This document shows, one piece after another, positions 1 through 9,049 of a DNA stretch of 36,283 nt (the stretch's first letter is position 1; every line of letters starts with the position of its first letter). The translations under genes and the position numbers were made by a program. The stretch spans positions 1 to 36,283 of the forward strand of contig CAMLJN010000029.1 of NCBI GenBank assembly GCA_946480445.1, written 5' to 3'. Origin of the DNA: an uncultured Buttiauxella sp. (GTDB lineage: Bacteria; Pseudomonadota; Gammaproteobacteria; Enterobacterales; Enterobacteriaceae). The notes below the pieces were generated by a model. That model did not search any database and was not told the origin of the DNA. It saw only the letters and a program-made list of their open reading frames with translations.

Positions 1-101
1 ACCATTCAGACATCCCGAGCTGGGGTGGCGGTTACGGCAACATCTTCCAGGATGAGCGCGACGTGAAATTTATCGTCATCGCACCGTTCACCATCTTCTG
101 A
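1..101 (+). CDS. chiP: Chitoporin ChiP, C-terminal fragment
   Basis: Only the last 32 codons are inside the window; the frame runs from base 3 to the TGA at 99-101. The tail is rich in aromatic and alternating hydrophobic residues and ends in FTIF, as expected for the last beta-strand of an outer-membrane porin, where a terminal Phe is the BAM recognition signal. The identification as chitoporin (OprD family, chitooligosaccharide uptake) rests mainly on the adjacent chiQ gene, its known operon partner, and on the chiPQ-fur order of E. coli. The fragment is too short to identify independently. Confidence 0.75.
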   Translation, partial: HSDIPSWGGGYGNIFQDERDVKFIVIAPFTIF

Positions 102-148
102 CGGGATGCCGGGCGCGCAGGCGCCCGGTCTTATTAAGGATACTGACC

Positions 149-475
149 ATGAAAAAAATCATTCTGCTGTCCGTCATTACCCTTGGGCTGGCCGCGTGCG
201 CGCAGCCGAAGGCCGCGCCTGAAGACACAAAGCTCAAACAAGCTTACAGCGCCTGCATTAATACTGCTGAAGGCAATCCGGACAAGATTCAGGCCTGTCA
301 GAGCGTGCTGAACGTACTGGCGCAGGAAAAGCAGCATCAGGAGTTTGCCAGGAAAGAAACGGTTCGTACCCTGGACTATCAGAACTGCATCCAGGCCACC
401 CGCACGGGGAACGATCAGGCCGTGAAGGTGCAATGCGATAAGATCTGGCAGGAGATCCGCGCCAACAATCGCTAA
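149..475 (+). CDS. chiQ: ChiQ (YbfN) lipoprotein
   Basis: The protein has 108 residues, the usual length of the enterobacterial ChiQ/YbfN lipoprotein. It begins with a lysine-containing n-region and a hydrophobic stretch ending in the lipobox L14-A-A-C17, so it should be cleaved by signal peptidase II and lipidated on Cys17. The mature part is hydrophilic and has Cys residues at several positions. It lies 47 bases after chiP, in the same operon, and is followed by a strong stem-loop. Its molecular function is not established; co-expression with the chitoporin suggests a role linked to chitooligosaccharide uptake at the envelope. Confidence 0.9.
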   Translation: MKKIILLSVITLGLAACAQPKAAPEDTKLKQAYSACINTAEGNPDKIQACQSVLNVLAQEKQHQEFARKETVRTLDYQNCIQATRTGNDQAVKVQCDKIWQEIRANNR

Positions 476-490
476 GGTTATGGAGGCAAA

Positions 491-524
491 AAAAAACCGG
501 TGAGAAAACTCACCGGTTTTTTTA
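491..524. terminator. Bidirectional rho-independent terminator, chiQ/fur
   Basis: A perfect 8-bp stem CCGGTGAG/CTCACCGG (497-504 and 509-516) has an AAAA loop, with an A-run on the left and a T-run on the right. The symmetry lets it terminate chiQ on the plus strand and fur on the minus strand, which converge here. Confidence 0.93.
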
Positions 525-558
525 TGGGCGGCTGCCGATGGGGCGGCCGGAGTGCGGA

Positions 559-1011
559 TTACTTTTCGCTGATCTCGTGGGCTTTTTCGTCTGTACGGCA
601 GTCACCTTCGGCACAGTGGCCGTAGAGGTACAGGCTGTGGTTAGTCAGACGGATGCCGTGGCGGGAAGCGATTTCGCGCTGGCGGGATTCGATGGATTCG
701 TCACTGAATTCAATCACTTTACCGCAGTCCAGGCAAATCAGGTGATCGTGGTGGTGTTGCTGTGTCAGCTCGAAGACCGACTTGCCACCTTCGAAGTTAT
801 GACGGGTAACGATACCTGCGTCATCAAACTGGTTCAGCACGCGGTAAACCGTGGCCAGACCAATTTCTTCACCCATATCAATCAGACGTTTGTATAAATC
901 TTCCGCACTGACATGATGATTGAGCGGGCCTTGTAACACTTCGAGGATTTTCAATCGTGGAAGCGTGACTTTCAGGCCGGCCTTCTTTAATGCGGTATTG
1001 TTGTCAGTCAT
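559..1011 (-). CDS. fur: Ferric uptake regulator Fur
   Basis: The 150-residue protein is a close match to E. coli Fur (148). It has an N-terminal winged-helix DNA-binding domain (about residues 1-83) and a C-terminal dimerisation and metal domain. The structural zinc ligands C93, C96 (motif CLDCG), C133 and C138 are all present, as is the His-rich segment HHHDH at 86-90 that contributes metal ligands. With Fe2+ as corepressor it represses iron-acquisition genes. It is transcribed away from fldA, which lies upstream on the same strand, with a 302-base gap that carries its promoter and a Fur-box-like site, consistent with autoregulation. Confidence 0.98.
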   Translation of the reverse strand: MTDNNTALKKAGLKVTLPRLKILEVLQGPLNHHVSAEDLYKRLIDMGEEIGLATVYRVLNQFDDAGIVTRHNFEGGKSVFELTQQHHHDHLICLDCGKVIEFSDESIESRQREIASRHGIRLTNHSLYLYGHCAEGDCRTDEKAHEISEK

Positions 1012-1047
1012 GCGGAAATTGTCCTGTTGCTTAACGTTTTGCTCTAA

Positions 1048-1077
1048 CTACCGAGCGTTAAGGGTAATGCGTCTCAT
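1048..1077 (-). other. Short upstream ORF before fur, uof-like remnant
   Basis: In E. coli fur translation is coupled to a short upstream ORF, uof, which is the target of the sRNA RyhB. At the corresponding place here an ATG (1077-1075) opens a frame that begins M-R-R-I but stops at TAG (1050-1048) after nine residues, well short of fur. The distance from this ATG to the fur start is also out of frame with the reading seen in E. coli as I remember it. No clear Shine-Dalgarno sequence precedes it, and its ATG overlaps a -10-like hexamer. It may be an untranslated remnant. Confidence 0.25.
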
Positions 1078-1081
1078 TATA
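1063..1081 (-). promoter_or_regulatory. Fur-box-like palindrome over the fur -10 hexamer
   Basis: Bases 1063-1081 match the 19-bp Fur consensus GATAATGATAATCATTATC at 13 positions by my count, with perfect arms TAATG/CATTA around a 5-base centre. Read on the minus strand, the site contains TATAAT (1081-1076), a consensus -10 hexamer about 65 bases upstream of the fur start. No good -35 is visible. This layout fits repression of fur by its own product. The rest of the 1012-1313 gap shows only A/T-rich sequence and the hairpin next to fldA. Confidence 0.5.
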
Positions 1082-1280
1082 TACCACTTAACCCGTGGGT
1101 ATAGTACCAGCCACGTCTAAATAGAAACTGCAAGTATGAAGCATAACACAGCTAAAAAATCGTGGCTGAGCCGCTATTTGCTGACATCATTGCAAATAAG
1201 ACCCGGGGGATATTGTACAGGGATAGACGGAAAAGTTAAAAAATTGTAGCAATTATTTTCATTGGTAATACCTATCAATG

Positions 1281-1305
1281 AGGCGCAAACGGTGCGTTTG
1301 CGCCT
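1281..1305 (-). terminator. Perfect hairpin downstream of fldA
   Basis: An 11-bp perfect stem AGGCGCAAACG/CGTTTGCGCCT with a 3-base loop lies 9 bases beyond the fldA stop codon. No T-tract follows on either strand, so it may be a weak terminator or a 3'-end stabiliser that still allows readthrough into fur, as reported for fldA-fur in E. coli. Confidence 0.5.
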
Positions 1306-1313
1306 GCAAAGCA

Positions 1314-1844
1314 TCAGGCATTGATAATATCGGCAAGATGCAGCTCTTCAGCGACCTGTTTAGTCCACTTCTGCACGCGTTCTGCGGTCAGTTCAGGCTG
1401 GCGATCTTCGTCGATGGCAAGGCCAACAAAATGATCGTCGTCCGCAAGGCCTTTAGAGGCTTCGAAATGGTAGCCCGCCGTTGGCCAGTGGCCGACGATG
1501 GTGGCGCCGTTAGGTTCGATAATATCGCGGATTGTGCCCAGCGCGTCGCAGAAATATTCTGCGTAATCTTCCTGATCGCCGCAGCCAAACAGCGCAACGA
1601 GTTTGCCGTTAAAGTCGACTTCTTCAAGCGTCGGGAAGAAATCATCCCAGTCGCACTGCGCTTCACCGTAGTACCAGGTTGGAATGCCAAGCAGCAGAAT
1701 ATCGAAGCCTTCCAGATCTTCTTTGCTGCTCTTTGCAATGTCACGCACCTCAGCCACGTCTTTACCGAGCTGTTTTTGGATCATTTTTGCGATATTTTCG
1801 GTGTTACCGGTGTCGCTGCCGAAAAAAATGCCTACGATTGCCAT
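1314..1844 (-). CDS. fldA: Flavodoxin 1
   Basis: The 176-residue protein is a long-chain flavodoxin, the same length as E. coli FldA. The FMN phosphate-binding loop is GSDTGNTE at residues 9-16, and the isoalloxazine-stacking residues W57 (TWYYG) and Y94 (DQEDY) are in the expected places, with the long-chain insertion after them. It is a soluble one-electron carrier used by, for example, MetH, pyruvate formate-lyase activase, IspG/IspH and BioB. It lies between ybfE and fur on the same strand, as in E. coli, so readthrough into fur is plausible. Confidence 0.98.
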   Translation of the reverse strand: MAIVGIFFGSDTGNTENIAKMIQKQLGKDVAEVRDIAKSSKEDLEGFDILLLGIPTWYYGEAQCDWDDFFPTLEEVDFNGKLVALFGCGDQEDYAEYFCDALGTIRDIIEPNGATIVGHWPTAGYHFEASKGLADDDHFVGLAIDEDRQPELTAERVQKWTKQVAEELHLADIINA

Positions 1845-2019
1845 GAGTTAAATAACCTCTTGAAACTTAATGGTATGGTGGCGGAGTGTTGCCCACAGAT
1901 ACGGCAATCATAGCAGAACAGGCTACAGGGCGGAAACCGCTATCATTGCGCTGTGCACAGACTGCAACATGATGGCGCATTTAGCGCCGGTTTTACGCAA
2001 GTTGCGGGAAGCGGGGCTG

Positions 2020-2301
2020 CTAACTGAGATGTGCCTTGAGCTGTGCCAGAAGCATCTCTTCGATCAGTTCGCTGCGGCTGATATTTCTTGCGTCAGCCAG
2101 CTGATTAAGCGCGTCCACGGCATCGTTGTTAAGTTTTAGCTCTACCCTTTTCAGGCCGCGTACTTTGTCGCGCTTGAGCTGATTGCGCTTATTGATACGC
2201 AGTTGCTCATCTCGTGTCAGCGGATTGGTTTTTGGTCGCCCAGGGCGACGCTCGTCCGCGAACAGATCTAAGGTAGTACGGTCCGTTTGTTCTTTTGCCA
2301 T
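2020..2301 (-). CDS. ybfE: YbfE, LexA-regulated small ribbon-helix-helix-like protein
   Basis: The ATG at 2301 gives a 93-residue protein whose N-terminus MAKEQTDRTTLDLF matches the family start; a longer frame back to 2358 adds a non-conserved 19-residue leader and is not preferred. The sequence is strongly basic in its middle (RPGRPK at about 19-24 and a KRxQLKRDK stretch), followed by VELKLNxDAVDALNQLA and SRSELIEEML. That pattern looks like a CopG/MetJ-type ribbon-helix-helix fold. Family members in E. coli are reported as LexA-controlled, but I do not see a good CTGT-N8-ACAG site upstream here. Its function is unknown. Confidence 0.85.
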   Translation of the reverse strand: MAKEQTDRTTLDLFADERRPGRPKTNPLTRDEQLRINKRNQLKRDKVRGLKRVELKLNNDAVDALNQLADARNISRSELIEEMLLAQLKAHLS

Positions 2302-2438
2302 GATTAGAGTACTGACAGGAAATTCGGGATGCTCAGAGCAGAAGTACCCTGGTCGCATTTAAGCGCGCCATCATACATCAGGGAATCCGGCACGCCAACG
2401 CGTTAGCCGCTTCTTGCGGCCAGTCGGTTTGTTTTTAA

Positions 2439-3215
2439 TCAGTTTGCTGAAGATCCATCAATAAAACGATGAATGGCGCGCAAAACTGCCTCGGGTTTTT
2501 CGGCGTGCACCCAATGTCCCGCACCGGCAACAACATGGGCTCGTGCCTGAGGGAACTGCGTCAACAGGGCTTCTTTGTGCGTTTCATCGACATAAGGCGA
2601 GGCGCCACCACGGATAAACAGGGCGGGATGTTCCCACGCCGGGACGGGCTGCCAGCCAACAATCTCTTCGTACTGCTGCCACAGCACCGGAACGTTGAAC
2701 CGCCACTGGCCCTCGGCAAAGGACTTAAGCAGAAACTGGATGACGCCTTCTTCCTTTATATGTTCGCGCATTAAGGCGGCGGCCTGCTGACGGGTTTTAA
2801 CTCCGGCATCGCTTACCGCATGAATGGCAGCAAAAATCTCATCGTGGCGGCGGACCTTGTAGTTGACCGGGGCAATATCAATCAGAACCAGTTTCTCTAT
2901 GCGATCGGGCGCGAGCGCCGTGAGCGCCATGGCCACTTTGCCGCCCATCGAGTGACCAATAATTATCGCCTTTGCAAATCCGTATTCATCGAGCGTATCC
3001 AGCACGTCTTTAGCCATCGCCGGATAGGTCATCTCTTCGCTGCGAGGGGACTGGCCGTGATTGCGCAAATCAATCTGTAGCAAAGTATGCGTTTGCCCGA
3101 GGTCGCGGGCGAGAATGCCGAGGTTGTCCAGGCTCCCGAACAGACCGTGAATGAGAACGACAGGAGAATTGCTAGTCAATTGTTGCGCAGTTTGCAGGCG
3201 AGCGTTTAATTTCAT
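2439..3215 (-). CDS. ybfF: Esterase YbfF, alpha/beta hydrolase
   Basis: The 258-residue protein is an alpha/beta hydrolase. The oxyanion strand is VVLIHGLFGS (residues 19-28), the nucleophile elbow is GHSMGG with S89, and the catalytic His is in GAGHWVH at H233. Candidate acids are D112 (LVLIDIAP) and D209. YbfF of E. coli hydrolyses short acyl esters, including acyl-CoA thioesters such as palmitoyl- and malonyl-CoA, in vitro; its physiological substrate is unclear. It is divergent from seqA, with a 185-base shared upstream region, as in E. coli. Confidence 0.95.
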   Translation of the reverse strand: MKLNARLQTAQQLTSNSPVVLIHGLFGSLDNLGILARDLGQTHTLLQIDLRNHGQSPRSEEMTYPAMAKDVLDTLDEYGFAKAIIIGHSMGGKVAMALTALAPDRIEKLVLIDIAPVNYKVRRHDEIFAAIHAVSDAGVKTRQQAAALMREHIKEEGVIQFLLKSFAEGQWRFNVPVLWQQYEEIVGWQPVPAWEHPALFIRGGASPYVDETHKEALLTQFPQARAHVVAGAGHWVHAEKPEAVLRAIHRFIDGSSAN

Positions 3216-3400
3216 GGCAAAGTTCTTTTTTTTGATTCGTGGGGTTAGGGTATCATGAAGACATCCTTGCCGCAGTGCCGCAAATATTCAGTTTAATCTG
3301 GCTTTAGATGGCGACACCTGTTTGGCGCTACCCGCTGTTGGGATTTGCCCCTATAATCCCAACGACTTGTATTCAGAATAAGATATCGCACTGGATGAAG

Positions 3401-3955
3401 ATGAAAACGATTGAAGTTGATGACGAGCTATATCGCTATATTGCCAGCCACACGCAACACATTGGCGAGAGCGCGTCCGACATTTTACGGCGTATGTTGA
3501 AATTTACCGCCGGTCAGACTCCCGCAGCGACAACTCCCCCTATCGTGAATGCCGCCCAGCCGGTAGCAACGCCTGCTCCTGAAGAGAAGCCGGTCAATCG
3601 GGCGCGCGATCGCGTGCGCGCCGTTCGCGAATTGCTCCTCTCCGATGAGTACGCGGACCAAAAGAAAGCCGTGAACCGTTTTATGATGGTGCTTTCAACG
3701 CTCTATCAGCTGGATGCCAAAACCTTTGGCGAGGCCACAGAGTCTTTGCACGGCCGCACCCGCGTTTACTTTGCCGGGAATGAACAAACGCTACTGGCTA
3801 ACGGCAATCAGACCAAGCCAAAACACGTTCCGGGCACCCCTTACTGGGTGATCACCAACACCAATACGGGCCGCAAATGCAGCATGATTGAACACATCAT
3901 GCAATCCATGCAATTCCCCGCGGAATTGATTGAGAAGGTTTGCGGCACTATTTAA
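3401..3955 (+). CDS. seqA: Negative regulator of replication initiation SeqA
   Basis: The ATG at 3401 gives a 184-residue protein starting [15 protein letters not shown], the conserved SeqA N-terminus; an upstream in-frame start at 3308 would add 31 unrelated residues. Residues 1-35 are the oligomerisation domain, followed by a variable Ala/Pro/Thr-rich linker (about 39-70). The C-terminal domain binds hemimethylated GATC and contains the conserved HGRTRVYFA and [15 protein letters not shown] segments. SeqA sequesters oriC and limits re-initiation. pgm follows after only 22 bases, so the two are probably co-transcribed, as in E. coli. Confidence 0.97.
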   Translation: MKTIEVDDELYRYIASHTQHIGESASDILRRMLKFTAGQTPAATTPPIVNAAQPVATPAPEEKPVNRARDRVRAVRELLLSDEYADQKKAVNRFMMVLSTLYQLDAKTFGEATESLHGRTRVYFAGNEQTLLANGNQTKPKHVPGTPYWVITNTNTGRKCSMIEHIMQSMQFPAELIEKVCGTI

Positions 3956-3977
3956 TCTGCGTCAAAAGGAAGGGCCA

Positions 3978-5621
3978 ATGGCTAACCACAACCGTGCAGG
4001 TCAACCTGCGCAACAGAGCGATTTGATTAACGTAGCCCAGCTGACGGCCCAGTACTATGTGCTGAAACCTGAAGTGGGGAATAGCGAGCACGCGGTGAAA
4101 TTTGGTACGTCCGGCCACCGTGGCAGTGCGGCACGTCATAGTTTTAACGAACCTCACATTCTGGCCATTGCCCAGGCGATCGCTGAGGATCGTGCTAAGA
4201 ATGGCATTACGGGTCCGTGTTATGTCGGAAAAGACACGCACGCCCTGTCCGAGCCTGCGTTTATCTCCGTGCTGGAAGTGTTGGCCGCAAACGGTGTGGA
4301 TGTCATTGTGCAGCAGGCGAACGGCTACACGCCAACGCCTGCGGTTTCCAATGCGATTCTGGTGCATAACAAAAAAGGCGGCGCTCAGGCTGACGGCATC
4401 GTGATCACGCCTTCACACAACCCACCGGAAGACGGCGGTATTAAATACAATCCGCCTAACGGTGGCCCGGCAGATACCAACGTCACCAGGGTCATTGAGG
4501 AGCGTGCGAACGCGCTGCTGGCCGAAGGGCTCAAAGAGGTTAAACGTCTCCCGCTGGCTCAGGCGTGGGCCAGCGGTCACGTTAAGGAACAGGACCTTGT
4601 TCAGCCGTTTATCGAAGGGCTGGTGGACATCGTTGATATGGCCGCCATTCAGAAGGCCGGTCTGAAGCTGGGTGTCGATCCGCTTGGCGGCTCCGGCATC
4701 GAATACTGGCAGCGTATTGCGAAGCACTACAACCTGGATCTGACTATCGTTAACGATCAGGTCGATCAGACTTTCCGCTTTATGCATCTTGATAAAGACG
4801 GCGCTATCCGCATGGACTGCTCGTCTGAGTGTGCAATGGCCGGTCTGCTGGCGCTGCGCGATAAATTCGATCTGGCCTTTGCAAACGATCCGGATTACGA
4901 CCGCCACGGTATAGTTACCCCTGCGGGGCTGATGAATCCGAACCATTACCTGGCCGTGGCCATCAACTACCTGTTCCAGCATCGTCCGCAGTGGGGCAAA
5001 GATGTTGCGGTGGGTAAAACGCTGGTTTCTTCTGCGATGATTGACCGCGTGGTTAAGGATTTAGGCCGTAAGCTGGTGGAAGTGCCGGTTGGCTTCAAAT
5101 GGTTTGTTGACGGTCTGTTTGACGGCAGCTTTGGTTTTGGTGGCGAAGAAAGCGCCGGGGCTTCTTTCCTGCGCTTTAACGGCACCCCGTGGTCGACCGA
5201 TAAAGACGGTATTATCATGTGCCTGCTGGCGGCGGAAATCACCGCGGTCACCGGCAAGAATCCACAGCAGCATTACGATGAATTAGCCGCTCGCTTTGGC
5301 GCGCCAAGCTACAACCGTTTGCAGGCTCCGGCAACCTCGGCGCAGAAAGCCGCTCTGTCTAAGCTGTCGCCAGAAATGGTCAGCGCGGATACGCTGGCGG
5401 GTGACCCGATCACCGCACGTCTGACTGCGGCGCCGGGCAACGGAGCTTCAATTGGCGGGCTGAAAGTGATGACCGAAAACGGCTGGTTTGCCGCTCGTCC
5501 TTCCGGTACGGAAGACGCGTATAAAATCTACTGCGAAAGTTTCTTAGGCGCTGAGCATCGTCAGCAGATTGAGAAAGAAGCCGTGGAGATTGTCAGCGAA
5601 GTGCTGAAAAACGCGAAGTAA
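3978..5621 (+). CDS. pgm: Phosphoglucomutase
   Basis: The enzyme interconverts glucose 1-phosphate and glucose 6-phosphate and supplies UDP-glucose for envelope and glycogen synthesis. From the ATG at 3978, which has AGGAAGGG just upstream, the protein has 547 residues, against 546 in E. coli. It has the alpha-D-phosphohexomutase features: active-site phosphoserine loop [11 protein letters not shown] (about residues 144-154), metal-binding loop DPDYDRHG (near 305), sugar-binding GGEESAG (near 390) and phosphate-binding [10 protein letters not shown] near the C-terminus. A longer start at 3930 would overlap seqA and is not conserved. Confidence 0.97.
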   Translation: MANHNRAGQPAQQSDLINVAQLTAQYYVLKPEVGNSEHAVKFGTSGHRGSAARHSFNEPHILAIAQAIAEDRAKNGITGPCYVGKDTHALSEPAFISVLEVLAANGVDVIVQQANGYTPTPAVSNAILVHNKKGGAQADGIVITPSHNPPEDGGIKYNPPNGGPADTNVTRVIEERANALLAEGLKEVKRLPLAQAWASGHVKEQDLVQPFIEGLVDIVDMAAIQKAGLKLGVDPLGGSGIEYWQRIAKHYNLDLTIVNDQVDQTFRFMHLDKDGAIRMDCSSECAMAGLLALRDKFDLAFANDPDYDRHGIVTPAGLMNPNHYLAVAINYLFQHRPQWGKDVAVGKTLVSSAMIDRVVKDLGRKLVEVPVGFKWFVDGLFDGSFGFGGEESAGASFLRFNGTPWSTDKDGIIMCLLAAEITAVTGKNPQQHYDELAARFGAPSYNRLQAPATSAQKAALSKLSPEMVSADTLAGDPITARLTAAPGNGASIGGLKVMTENGWFAARPSGTEDAYKIYCESFLGAEHRQQIEKEAVEIVSEVLKNAK

Positions 5622-5632
5622 ACTGTAAAGCT

Positions 5633-5659
5633 AAAAAAGGCGCCTTCCGGCGCCTTTTT
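5633..5659. terminator. Bidirectional terminator, pgm/kdpE
   Basis: The stem GGCGCC/GGCGCC (5639-5644 and 5649-5654) has a TTCC loop and is extended by an A-run on the left and a T-run on the right. It sits between the convergent pgm and kdpE genes and can serve both strands. Confidence 0.92.
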
Positions 5660-5675
5660 AATGCCTGCAAACCGG

Positions 5676-6353
5676 CTAAAGCATAAAGCGGTAACCGATA
5701 CCGGTTTCGGTAAGCAGATGAGTGGGGCGCGCCGGATCGTTCTCCAGCTTCTGACGCAGGTGGCCCATATAAATCCGCAGATAGTGACTGTGCTCCACGG
5801 CGTTCGGCCCCCAGACCTGGTTGAGCAGCTGCCGCTGGGTCAGGACCTTCCCGTGGTTATTAAGCAGGGTGGCAAGCAGGCGAAACTCGATAGGGGTGAG
5901 GTGGATTTCTTCGTCTTCGCGCGTGATACGACGCGCGGCTAAATCAACGGTGATGGCTGAAAACTGGTACACAGGATCGGGCTGCGCAAGGCTTGCATGG
6001 CGACGCAGCGCAACTCGCAGACGAGCCTGAAGTTCGCCAATTCCAAAGGGTTTACTCAGATAGTCATCGGCACCCGCATCCAGCGCGGCGATTTTCGCCT
6101 CTTCGTCGCTGCGTGCAGACAGCACAATGACCGGCGTCTGGCTCCACTGGCGAAAATCCCGGATAAAATCTATTCCGTCGCCGTCCGGTAGACCCAGATC
6201 CAGAATCACTAAGTCGGGCTTGCGCGTTGCCGCTTCTATCAGACCGCGTTGCAGGGTATCAGCGTCATAGACGCGCAGCGATTCCCCCTCCAGCGCGGTG
6301 CGCAGAAAGCGGCGGATCTCTTTTTCATCTTCAACAATCAGAACCGTTATCAC
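5676..6353 (-). CDS. kdpE: Response regulator KdpE
   Basis: The 225-residue OmpR/PhoB-family regulator matches E. coli KdpE in length. The receiver domain has the acidic pair E8/D9, the phosphoacceptor D52 in LVILDLGLPDGDG, and K101 in LSKPF. The C-terminal winged-helix domain runs from about residue 125 and ends GIGYRFML. The start is a GTG that overlaps the kdpD stop codon (GTGA), so translation is probably coupled. Phosphorylated by KdpD, it activates kdpFABC under K+ limitation; its operator is visible upstream of kdpF. Confidence 0.97.
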   Translation of the reverse strand: MITVLIVEDEKEIRRFLRTALEGESLRVYDADTLQRGLIEAATRKPDLVILDLGLPDGDGIDFIRDFRQWSQTPVIVLSARSDEEAKIAALDAGADDYLSKPFGIGELQARLRVALRRHASLAQPDPVYQFSAITVDLAARRITREDEEIHLTPIEFRLLATLLNNHGKVLTQRQLLNQVWGPNAVEHSHYLRIYMGHLRQKLENDPARPTHLLTETGIGYRFML

Positions 6354-9037
6354 AGCGCCTCGTTCATTTCAGCTAGCTCCGGTGGGGGAGGGAGAGGTAA
6401 CAGCACATGGAAACTTGCTCCACCCTCCGGGCGATTAAGCGCAAAGATTTCCCCGCCGTGCACTTCGACGATGGCCTGGCAGATGGCCAGGCCTAAACCC
6501 ACACCCGGGATCGCCGACTCTTTATTACCTCTGGCAAATTTAGCAAAGATATCCTGCTCCTGACCAGCTGGAATGCCAGGCCCATTATCCCAGACTTCAA
6601 GATCGAGCCGTTCGGCCTGCGACGTGGCCCTGATACCTATTTCAGCCTGATGTCCGGCGTACTTCACCGCGTTCTCCAGCAGATTGACCAGTACCCGCTC
6701 AAACAGCGGGCCATCCACCTGAATCAGCATCAGCGGATCGGGCAGTGAAAGCGCGATATGGCGGCCACCCAGCCCGGGTTCGAGCATTTTTAACGCGCTG
6801 CCCACCACTTCTTCCAGCGTCAGCCACTCTTTGCGCAGATTAAAGCCGCCGGACTGGATACGAGCCATATCCAGCAGATTATTCACCAGTCGGGTTGTAT
6901 TGAGCACATGCTGACGTATTTCGTTCGCCTGCGGGGCATGTTTAGACCCTTCCGAAGCCAGGTCCAGCGTGAGGATTTCTGCCTGGCCGAACAGCACGGT
7001 CAACGGTGTGCGCAGGTCGTGTGAAAGCGCGGCCAACAGCGAATTACGCAGCTGCTCGCGTTCGCTGGATAAACGAGCCTGCTCTTCACTGGCGGTAAGC
7101 TGCAGGCGTTCGAGCGCCGTGGCAACCAGCAGGGTAAAGGTTTCCAGCAGGCGCTGTTGCTCGGGGATCATCAGCTGACGCAGGTTATTTGGCTCTACAA
7201 TCAGCAGGCCGAGCGTTTTTTCTGGCGTGCGTAAAGGCAGGATCTGATACGGCACTCCCGGCAGCGTGTCCGTCCCGGCACCGGCAGGCTGGCCTTTATC
7301 AAAGCTCCAGCGAGCGATGGCTTCATCCCAGTTTGCCGGTTCGCCTTGTTTATTCAGGCTTTCCAGCACGCCCTGCCTGTCCGGCAGCAGCAGCTGGCTG
7401 CGGGCATGAAAACTGTTATTGATAAACTGCTGGCTGGTTAAGGCGATGGCCTGCGGTGTTCTTTCCGCCGCCAGCGCTTTGGACATTTCATAGAGATGCC
7501 GGGTTCTTTGCTCCCGGTAGCGCGCAATACGGGCCTGATAACGAACGCCTGCGGTGAGGTTGCCGATGACCAGCCCGACGGTCAGCATCACGGCAAAAGT
7601 AAGTACATATTGCACATCGGAGACGGCAAGTGTCCCGCGCGGGGCAATAAAAAAGAGATCGAAGCTGATAACGTTGACCACCGTGGCCAGTACCGACGGC
7701 CAGCGGCCATAAAACAGCGCAATCACTACCACGCCCAGTAAATAGAGCATCACCAGGTTTGCCGCATCAAAGGCTATAAGCCACTGGTTAGCGATAAAGG
7801 TGATCAGCGCGCACAGTACGACGGCGATGGCGCAGCCGCGAAGCTGCACGCGCCATTTGTCTGTCATGCCGCGTGAGTCAGGCGTGCGTGCCGCAGTGAC
7901 GGCCGGTTTATCATCCAGAGCGACGATCACCAGATCGAGATCCGGGGCGCGATTGGCCACTTTATCGGCAAAGGATTCTCGCCCCCACCAGCGGCGATTT
8001 GCCCGGCGGCCAATGACGATTTTGCCGAGGTTGTGCTCGCGCGCGTAGCGTAAGACGGCTTTATCTTCTGCGGGATCGGCAAGGGTGGCAGTCTCAGCCC
8101 CCAGTTCCTGTGCAAGACGCAGTGCGCCGAGAATGGCTCGCCTTTGATGCTCGGGCAAACGGTGAAGCTGCGGGGTTTCGACGTAAATGGCGTGCCAGAC
8201 GCTGCCCAGCTTTGCCGCGAGGCGAGCGGCCGTGCGCACCAGTTTTTCATTGCCGCTGTTATGGCCGATGCACAGCAAAATAGCGTCCCGCGTATGCCAG
8301 ACTTTTTCCTGTCCCTGGTTGTCTCGCCAGGCGCGCATCTGATCGTCCACGCGGTCGGCGGTGCGTCTGAGAGCCAGTTCTCGCAGGGCAATCAGATTAC
8401 CTTTGCGGAAGAAATGTTCGATAGCGCGCTCGGCCTGCCCGGCTATATACACTTTGCCTTCGTGCAGGCGCTGGCGAAGGTCGTCCGGCGGTAAATCCAC
8501 CAGCACCACTTCATCCGCAGAGTCAAAAATCGGATCGGGAACCGTTTCGCGTACCTGAATGCCGGTCACGCCACCGACCACGTCGTTGAGGCTTTCCAGA
8601 TGCTGAACGTTGACCGTGGTGAAAACGTCGATGCCCGCGTCCAGCAGCTCTTCCACATCCTGCCAGCGTTTCGGGTGGCGGGAACCCGGCGCGTTACTGT
8701 GCGCCAGTTCATCCATCAGAATCAGCGCGGGGCTGCGGGCGAGGGCGGCATCTAAATCGAACTCCTGCACCACGCGCCCGCGGTGGTGAATACGTTTAGC
8801 GGGCTGAAGGTTCAGCCCTTTTAGCAACGCAGCGGTTTCTTTCCGCCCGTGGGTTTCCACCACGCCGACCAGAATATCCAGGCCCTGGCCGCGCAGACGC
8901 TGAGCCTCCTGAAGCATGGCGTAAGTTTTCCCCACGCCCGCACAGGCTCCGAAAAAGACCTTCAGCTTTCCGCGCGGGTGGCGGCTCGCCTGTTCCAGAA
9001 GCTTATCCGGATCAGGGCGCAGTGGCTCCTCAGTCAT
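6350..9037 (-). CDS. kdpD: Sensor histidine kinase KdpD
   Basis: The ATG at 9037 gives 895 residues and puts the Walker A motif GACAGVGKT at 30-38 and the phosphoacceptor in LSHDLRTPL at H673, the E. coli numbering. An in-frame GTG one codon earlier is too close to the AAGGA ribosome site. Domains in order are the N-terminal KdpD domain (about 20-230), a universal-stress-protein-like domain (about 250-365), four transmembrane segments (about 398-495), a GAF-like region, and the HisKA and HATPase domains with DNGPGIP and GVGLGLAI. It is an inner-membrane sensor of K+ limitation and turgor. kdpC lies 12 bases upstream. Confidence 0.97.
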   Translation of the reverse strand: MTEEPLRPDPDKLLEQASRHPRGKLKVFFGACAGVGKTYAMLQEAQRLRGQGLDILVGVVETHGRKETAALLKGLNLQPAKRIHHRGRVVQEFDLDAALARSPALILMDELAHSNAPGSRHPKRWQDVEELLDAGIDVFTTVNVQHLESLNDVVGGVTGIQVRETVPDPIFDSADEVVLVDLPPDDLRQRLHEGKVYIAGQAERAIEHFFRKGNLIALRELALRRTADRVDDQMRAWRDNQGQEKVWHTRDAILLCIGHNSGNEKLVRTAARLAAKLGSVWHAIYVETPQLHRLPEHQRRAILGALRLAQELGAETATLADPAEDKAVLRYAREHNLGKIVIGRRANRRWWGRESFADKVANRAPDLDLVIVALDDKPAVTAARTPDSRGMTDKWRVQLRGCAIAVVLCALITFIANQWLIAFDAANLVMLYLLGVVVIALFYGRWPSVLATVVNVISFDLFFIAPRGTLAVSDVQYVLTFAVMLTVGLVIGNLTAGVRYQARIARYREQRTRHLYEMSKALAAERTPQAIALTSQQFINNSFHARSQLLLPDRQGVLESLNKQGEPANWDEAIARWSFDKGQPAGAGTDTLPGVPYQILPLRTPEKTLGLLIVEPNNLRQLMIPEQQRLLETFTLLVATALERLQLTASEEQARLSSEREQLRNSLLAALSHDLRTPLTVLFGQAEILTLDLASEGSKHAPQANEIRQHVLNTTRLVNNLLDMARIQSGGFNLRKEWLTLEEVVGSALKMLEPGLGGRHIALSLPDPLMLIQVDGPLFERVLVNLLENAVKYAGHQAEIGIRATSQAERLDLEVWDNGPGIPAGQEQDIFAKFARGNKESAIPGVGLGLAICQAIVEVHGGEIFALNRPEGGASFHVLLPLPPPPELAEMNEAL

Positions 9038-9049
9038 CACTCTTCCTTT

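Noticed and set aside
2301-2358. LexA box upstream of ybfE
   Set aside because: CTGT is present, but ACAG does not follow at the 8-base spacing, so I do not mark a site.
3308-3400. Extended N-terminus for SeqA from an ATG at 3308
   Set aside because: The extra 31 residues are not part of the SeqA family, and the ATG at 3401 gives the conserved [11 protein letters not shown] start.
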